From: Arthrobacter pullicola | Lineage (GTDB): Bacteria; Actinomycetota; Actinomycetes; Actinomycetales; Micrococcaceae | Reading direction: 5' to 3' | NCBI RefSeq assembly: GCF_014836875.1 | Contig: NZ_JACSQC010000003.1 | Coordinates: forward strand, 356,619-420,618 | DNA length: 64,000 nt | Shown here: positions 60,941 through 64,000 of the stretch, piece after piece | Layout of the letters: each line of letters opens with the position of its first letter | Numbering within the stretch: the stretch's first letter is position 1 | Position numbers and translations under genes: made by a program | The notes under the pieces: generated by a model | What the model saw: the letters and a program-made list of their open reading frames with translations, nothing else | What the model was told of the DNA's origin: nothing | Databases searched by the model: none

Positions 60941-61890
60941 ATATCGATGGTGCTGCCATCCAGGCAGCGGTGAGCGCCGCCCACCGGGATTCCGCCGGTG
61001 ACACCGGCGGAAAAAACGCCAGCTACATTCCTTATCTGGCATCGGTCGATCCGGCTCTGTTCGGGGTCAGTGTGGTGACTGCTGACGGCGGGGTCTTTGA
61101 GGCCGGCGACGCCCGGTTCGAGTTTGCCCTTGAGTCAATTTCCAAGGTCTTTTCCATGGCGGTGGCGATGGGCGACGTCGGCCTGGAGGAATTCCATGAC
61201 AAGGTCGGGGCGGATCCGACCGGAGAACCGTTCAACTCTGTGATCAGTGTTGTCCTGCACGGTGACACACCCGTATCGCCCCTGGTCAACGCCGGTGCGA
61301 TGTCGACGGTTTCCCTGATCAAGGCCGAGGGCCCGGATCAGCGCTGGGACCGGATCCTGGCTGCGCAGGGCGCCTTCGCCGGACGCAGGATCCAGCTCAG
61401 CGACGCTGTCAATGACTCCGAGCAGTCCACGAACTTCCACAACCGCGCCATTGCCTGGCTGCTCTACTCCGGCGGGACGATGTATTCGGACCCGATGGAG
61501 GCGTGCGACGTCTACACCCGGCAGTGCTCAACGCTGGTGACGACCGTGGACCTGGCCACCATGGGTGCCACGATCGCGGCCCGCGGAACCAATCCGGTGA
61601 CCCGGGAACAGGTCATCTCCGACCAGTCCCTGGTACCGCCCATGCTTGCTGAAATGACCATGGAGGGGCTCTATACCGCGTCCGGGGACTGGGCCTACCG
61701 GGTCGGTCTGCCCGGCAAATCAGGGGTAGGCGGCGGAGTTCTCGCGATCATGCCCGGGATCCTGGCCATCGCGGCTTTCTCCCCGCCCCTGGATCCCGCG
61801 GGCAACAGTGTGAGGGGACTCAAGGCTGTCGCGCAGATCGCCGAGGCCTTGAACCTTAACCTCTACAACGCCCAGGACTACGCCACCTAG
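60937..61890 (+). CDS. glsA: Glutaminase
   Basis: Hydrolyses glutamine to glutamate and ammonia. The 317-residue protein has the serine-beta-lactamase-like fold with the SxxK nucleophile in ESISKVFSMA near residue 66. Other family blocks are PFNSV near residue 98, LVNAGAM near residue 118, NDSEQSTNFHNRAIAWLL near residue 155 and PGKSGVGGGVLA near residue 260. It is coupled to gadC by an ATGA overlap. Its product supplies GadB, and the ammonia it releases itself raises pH. Confidence 0.95.
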   Translation: MNIDGAAIQAAVSAAHRDSAGDTGGKNASYIPYLASVDPALFGVSVVTADGGVFEAGDARFEFALESISKVFSMAVAMGDVGLEEFHDKVGADPTGEPFNSVISVVLHGDTPVSPLVNAGAMSTVSLIKAEGPDQRWDRILAAQGAFAGRRIQLSDAVNDSEQSTNFHNRAIAWLLYSGGTMYSDPMEACDVYTRQCSTLVTTVDLATMGATIAARGTNPVTREQVISDQSLVPPMLAEMTMEGLYTASGDWAYRVGLPGKSGVGGGVLAIMPGILAIAAFSPPLDPAGNSVRGLKAVAQIAEALNLNLYNAQDYAT

Positions 61891-61927
61891 CTGTAACCCT
61901 TTCGGACAGGCGGCGGCATCAGACCGG

Positions 61928-61964
61928 ACTGCGGCGGGGAGGAGCGAACGGCCCCCGCCGCAGT
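61928..61964. terminator. Terminator between glsA and the IclR gene
   Basis: Twelve-base perfect arms ACTGCGGCGGGG (61928-61939) and its complement (61953-61964) around a 13-base loop, between two convergent genes. Confidence 0.75.
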
Positions 61965-62011
61965 TCGCTGTCCGGGGAGCGCTGGCCAGGGCTGACGGCC
62001 GGACCGGAGGA

Positions 62012-62782
62012 TCAGCTAAGTGGGCGGATTCCGTAGTCCGCGGCTATCGCTTCCGCCGCCTGGACCAGGCGGGGAAGGACAACGTCATCCAGCGACGCGC
62101 GGCGGTGCTGGTGAAGCGAGACGTTAGCCGCTGCCACCACCTGGTTTCCGCGGCGGATCGGCACAGCCACGCCGCTGAGTCCTTCCTCGTACTCCTCCCG
62201 CACCACGGCCCAGCCGCGGGCGCGTACTCCGGCGAGTTCTTCGGTGAGCGCGCGGCGGTCCGCAACCGTGTTCGCCGTGTACCGCCGGATCTCCGAACGG
62301 TCCAGCCGGGATTCCATGTCCGCCGGGTCGAGGTGGGACAGCAGCACCCGCCCCATCGACGTGGCCCAGGCGGGAAAGCGGGTACCGACGTGCACGGCGA
62401 CGCTGACCAGCCGGGGCGCCGTGACACGAGCGACGTACACCACGTGCTCGCCGTCGAGGATGCAGACGGACGCCGTCTCCTGCAGGTCAGACGACAGCGA
62501 CTTCAGATGGGGTTCCGCGATGGCAGGGAGCGTGAGGTTGGAGAGGAAGGCTGATCCGATGTTCAGGGACCGGGGTGCCAGCTGGAATCGGACGCCGTCC
62601 GAGGACAGGTAGCCGAGTTCGGCAAGGGTCAGCAGGAACCGGCGGGCCGCCGCGCGGCTCAGGTCCGCCGCTGTGGCCACTTCACTCACGGTTTTGGCCG
62701 GGGCTTCCACGGTGAAGGCAGCCAGGACGGCAAAGGTCTTTTCAACCGATTTGACGTACCACCCGTTGCTGTCCACGTCCAT
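62012..62782 (-). CDS. IclR-family transcriptional regulator
   Basis: Regulator of 256 residues with an N-terminal winged helix-turn-helix (KTVSEVATAADLSRAAARRFLLTLAELGYL near residue 30) and the effector-binding IclR domain (AWATSMGRVLLSHL near residue 135, GLSGVAVPIRRGNQVVAAANVSL near residue 205). It resembles the PcaR/PobR group that controls aromatic-acid catabolism. I chose ATG 62782 (MDVDSNGWYVKS) because AGGGGA lies just upstream. It lies downstream of the QsuB-like gene on the same strand and probably regulates it or the linked protocatechuate pathway. Confidence 0.9.
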   Translation of the reverse strand: MDVDSNGWYVKSVEKTFAVLAAFTVEAPAKTVSEVATAADLSRAAARRFLLTLAELGYLSSDGVRFQLAPRSLNIGSAFLSNLTLPAIAEPHLKSLSSDLQETASVCILDGEHVVYVARVTAPRLVSVAVHVGTRFPAWATSMGRVLLSHLDPADMESRLDRSEIRRYTANTVADRRALTEELAGVRARGWAVVREEYEEGLSGVAVPIRRGNQVVAAANVSLHQHRRASLDDVVLPRLVQAAEAIAADYGIRPLS

Positions 62783-62892
62783 CTGTCCGTCCCCTGCCTC
62801 GTTGTCCAGCCGGGGCAGCATATGTGGCCCCGAAGGCGATCCTAGCCGACCCCGGGCAGGCTCCGGTGGTGATGAGCCGATATAACCGCTGG

Positions 62893-64000
62893 TCAGGAAC
62901 GGGCAGCGCTGCTTGTGTGGAATTGTGAAGCGAGCCGGACCGGAGCATTTGGCGCGCCGTACCCCTCGTAGAAGGGACGCCGTTCCAGCACTTCGAAGAA
63001 GACGCTGCCCACGGTGGAGGTATAAAAGTGCAGGAACTCGCCGTCGCCGTCCCGGTCGTAGAGCAGGTTGAGCTCCCGCAGTGTGGCGAGGAATTCCGGG
63101 TCGAGGCCAAACCTGGCATCCAGGTCCTCGTAGTAGTTCCCCGGTACCGGGAGGAACTCCAGGCCGCGCGCGACGGCGGTGCGGGCAACGCTGACCAGGT
63201 CGCTGCAGGCGAAGGCGACGTGCTGGGGGTAGCCGGATCCATCGCCGGCGTCGTCGAAGACCGGGGGCGCGATGTTCAGGGCGATCCGTACTGCACCGTC
63301 GCTGCTGCGCATCACCTGGCTGCGGACCAGTCCCATGGGGCTGGGCACTTCCACGCTGGGGCGGGTGGACAGGCCCAGGGTGGATTCGTAGAAAAGGACA
63401 GCCTCGTCAAAGTGCTGCCAGGGCTGGGAGAGGTTGACATGGTCTATCGCCGTCACCGGTCCCGGTGCCGGCAGCGGGCTTCCGGTGCCGAACTCGGCGC
63501 TCCAGGCGGGTTCACCGTCGGTGGCCTGGCAGAGAATGATTTCGGTCCCGTCGGGTGCGGCAACCACCTGCAGGACTTCTTCGTTGGCCTGGCTGCGGCG
63601 TGACACCGGTGTTGCTTTCAGCTGCAGGGCCCGTGAGGCGGCGGCGGGAGCATCCGGAACATCCAGCCCAATCGCTGATATTCCCGGCTCGAGTCCCGTT
63701 GCCTGCTGGCCGTTGATGATCATGCGGACCCCGTTCTGGGTCCACAGTTCCACGGCCTTGGTGCGGTGGCTGCCCTGGCAGGTGAAACCCAGCTGATGAA
63801 GCAGGCTGCGGATCTGGACCGGGTCGCCGGCCTTGACCTCGGCGAAGCTGAAGCCCAGGGGTTCTCCGACGCCCGGAAGGGTGGCCAGTTCCATCCGGCC
63901 CTTGCCGTTTCCCTCTTCGGCGAGGTGCATGGAGGTGCGTTCCGCCAGCCGGATGAGGGAACGCATGGCGTCCACGGCAGTGCGTTCCTCCGCCGCCTGC
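62893..64000 (-). CDS. QsuB-like 3-dehydroshikimate dehydratase, C-terminal HPPD-like part (partial, continues past the window)
   Basis: The reading frame stays open to the window edge, so the N-terminus is missing; the GTG at 63975 is only an internal codon. The visible ~368 residues contain two vicinal-oxygen-chelate modules like 4-hydroxyphenylpyruvate dioxygenase. The metal ligands are His in VTAIDHVNLSQP, His in GYPQHVAFACSD and Glu in VFFEVLERRP. In QsuB-type proteins a sugar-phosphate isomerase/dehydroshikimate dehydratase domain precedes this part and makes protocatechuate from dehydroshikimate. A free-standing HPPD is less likely because the upstream frame (QAAEERTAVDAM) is helical linker. 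The IclR neighbour supports an aromatic role. Confidence 0.75.
   Translation of the reverse strand, partial: QAAEERTAVDAMRSLIRLAERTSMHLAEEGNGKGRMELATLPGVGEPLGFSFAEVKAGDPVQIRSLLHQLGFTCQGSHRTKAVELWTQNGVRMIINGQQATGLEPGISAIGLDVPDAPAAASRALQLKATPVSRRSQANEEVLQVVAAPDGTEIILCQATDGEPAWSAEFGTGSPLPAPGPVTAIDHVNLSQPWQHFDEAVLFYESTLGLSTRPSVEVPSPMGLVRSQVMRSSDGAVRIALNIAPPVFDDAGDGSGYPQHVAFACSDLVSVARTAVARGLEFLPVPGNYYEDLDARFGLDPEFLATLRELNLLYDRDGDGEFLHFYTSTVGSVFFEVLERRPFYEGYGAPNAPVRLASQFHTSSAARS

Overview
The window is high-GC, gene-dense chromosome from an actinobacterium, most likely a member of the Micrococcaceae close to Arthrobacter. This rests on gene content (whiA, opcA, the rapZ-yvcK-whiA cluster next to gap-pgk-tpiA-secG, a DUF3516-type helicase, an Eis-like acetyltransferase), frequent GTG starts, 4-base stop/start overlaps and an actinobacterial LexA box. 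Species assignment is inference. I found no rRNA, tRNA, CRISPR array, prophage or transposase, so most of the window is core chromosome.

Layout. 1-6.1 kb (+): pentose-phosphate operon tal-pgi-zwf-opcA-pgl, closed by a 23-bp hairpin shared with the convergent genes. 6.2-15.7 kb (-): uvrC-rapZ-yvcK-whiA, then sodA, then glycolytic gap-pgk-tpiA-secG. 15.7-16.8 kb: about 1.1 kb without genes, holding a G-rich tract and two and a quarter copies of a ~361-bp tandem repeat. 16.8-25.4 kb (-): an acyltransferase, a HAD phosphatase, uvrA with a LexA box, a short GntR regulator and a heterodimeric ABC exporter. 25.5-35.3 kb: MBL hydrolase, methyltransferase, Ski2-like helicase, Nudix hydrolase, an unknown membrane-anchored protein, GNAT, S33 hydrolase and membrane proteins. 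35.5-41.4 kb: terC, uvrB, coaE, a YigZ-family protein and an RlmG/RsmC-like methyltransferase. 41.4-47.5 kb (+): a cellobiose/beta-glucoside uptake operon (binding protein, two permeases, GH1 glucosidase, LacI regulator) whose promoter lies between two identical 14-bp palindromes. 47.6-57.6 kb: unknown membrane protein, rpsA, Eis-like acetyltransferase, polA, thioesterase, an MFS transporter with an unusual C-terminal extension, Hsp20. 57.9-61.9 kb (+): gadB-gadC-glsA, a complete glutamine/glutamate acid-resistance cassette. 62.0-64.0 kb (-): an IclR regulator and the 3' part of a QsuB-like dehydroshikimate dehydratase cut by the window edge.

Working together: tal, pgi, zwf, opcA and pgl with gap, pgk and tpiA form much of central sugar metabolism. 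uvrA, uvrB, uvrC and polA give complete nucleotide-excision repair plus gap filling, with an SOS box visible only at uvrA. The sugar operon feeds glucose into the same central pathways. GlsA makes glutamate plus ammonia, GadB consumes a proton to make GABA, and GadC exchanges the two.

The least explained items are the 361-bp tandem repeats upstream of uvrC, the unknown 457-residue protein at 30139-31512 coupled to a Nudix gene, the MFS/beta-sandwich fusion, the 16-bp tandem repeats after the lacI-type gene, and a recurrent TAGRCT hexamer 6-9 bases before start codons that suggests leaderless transcription.
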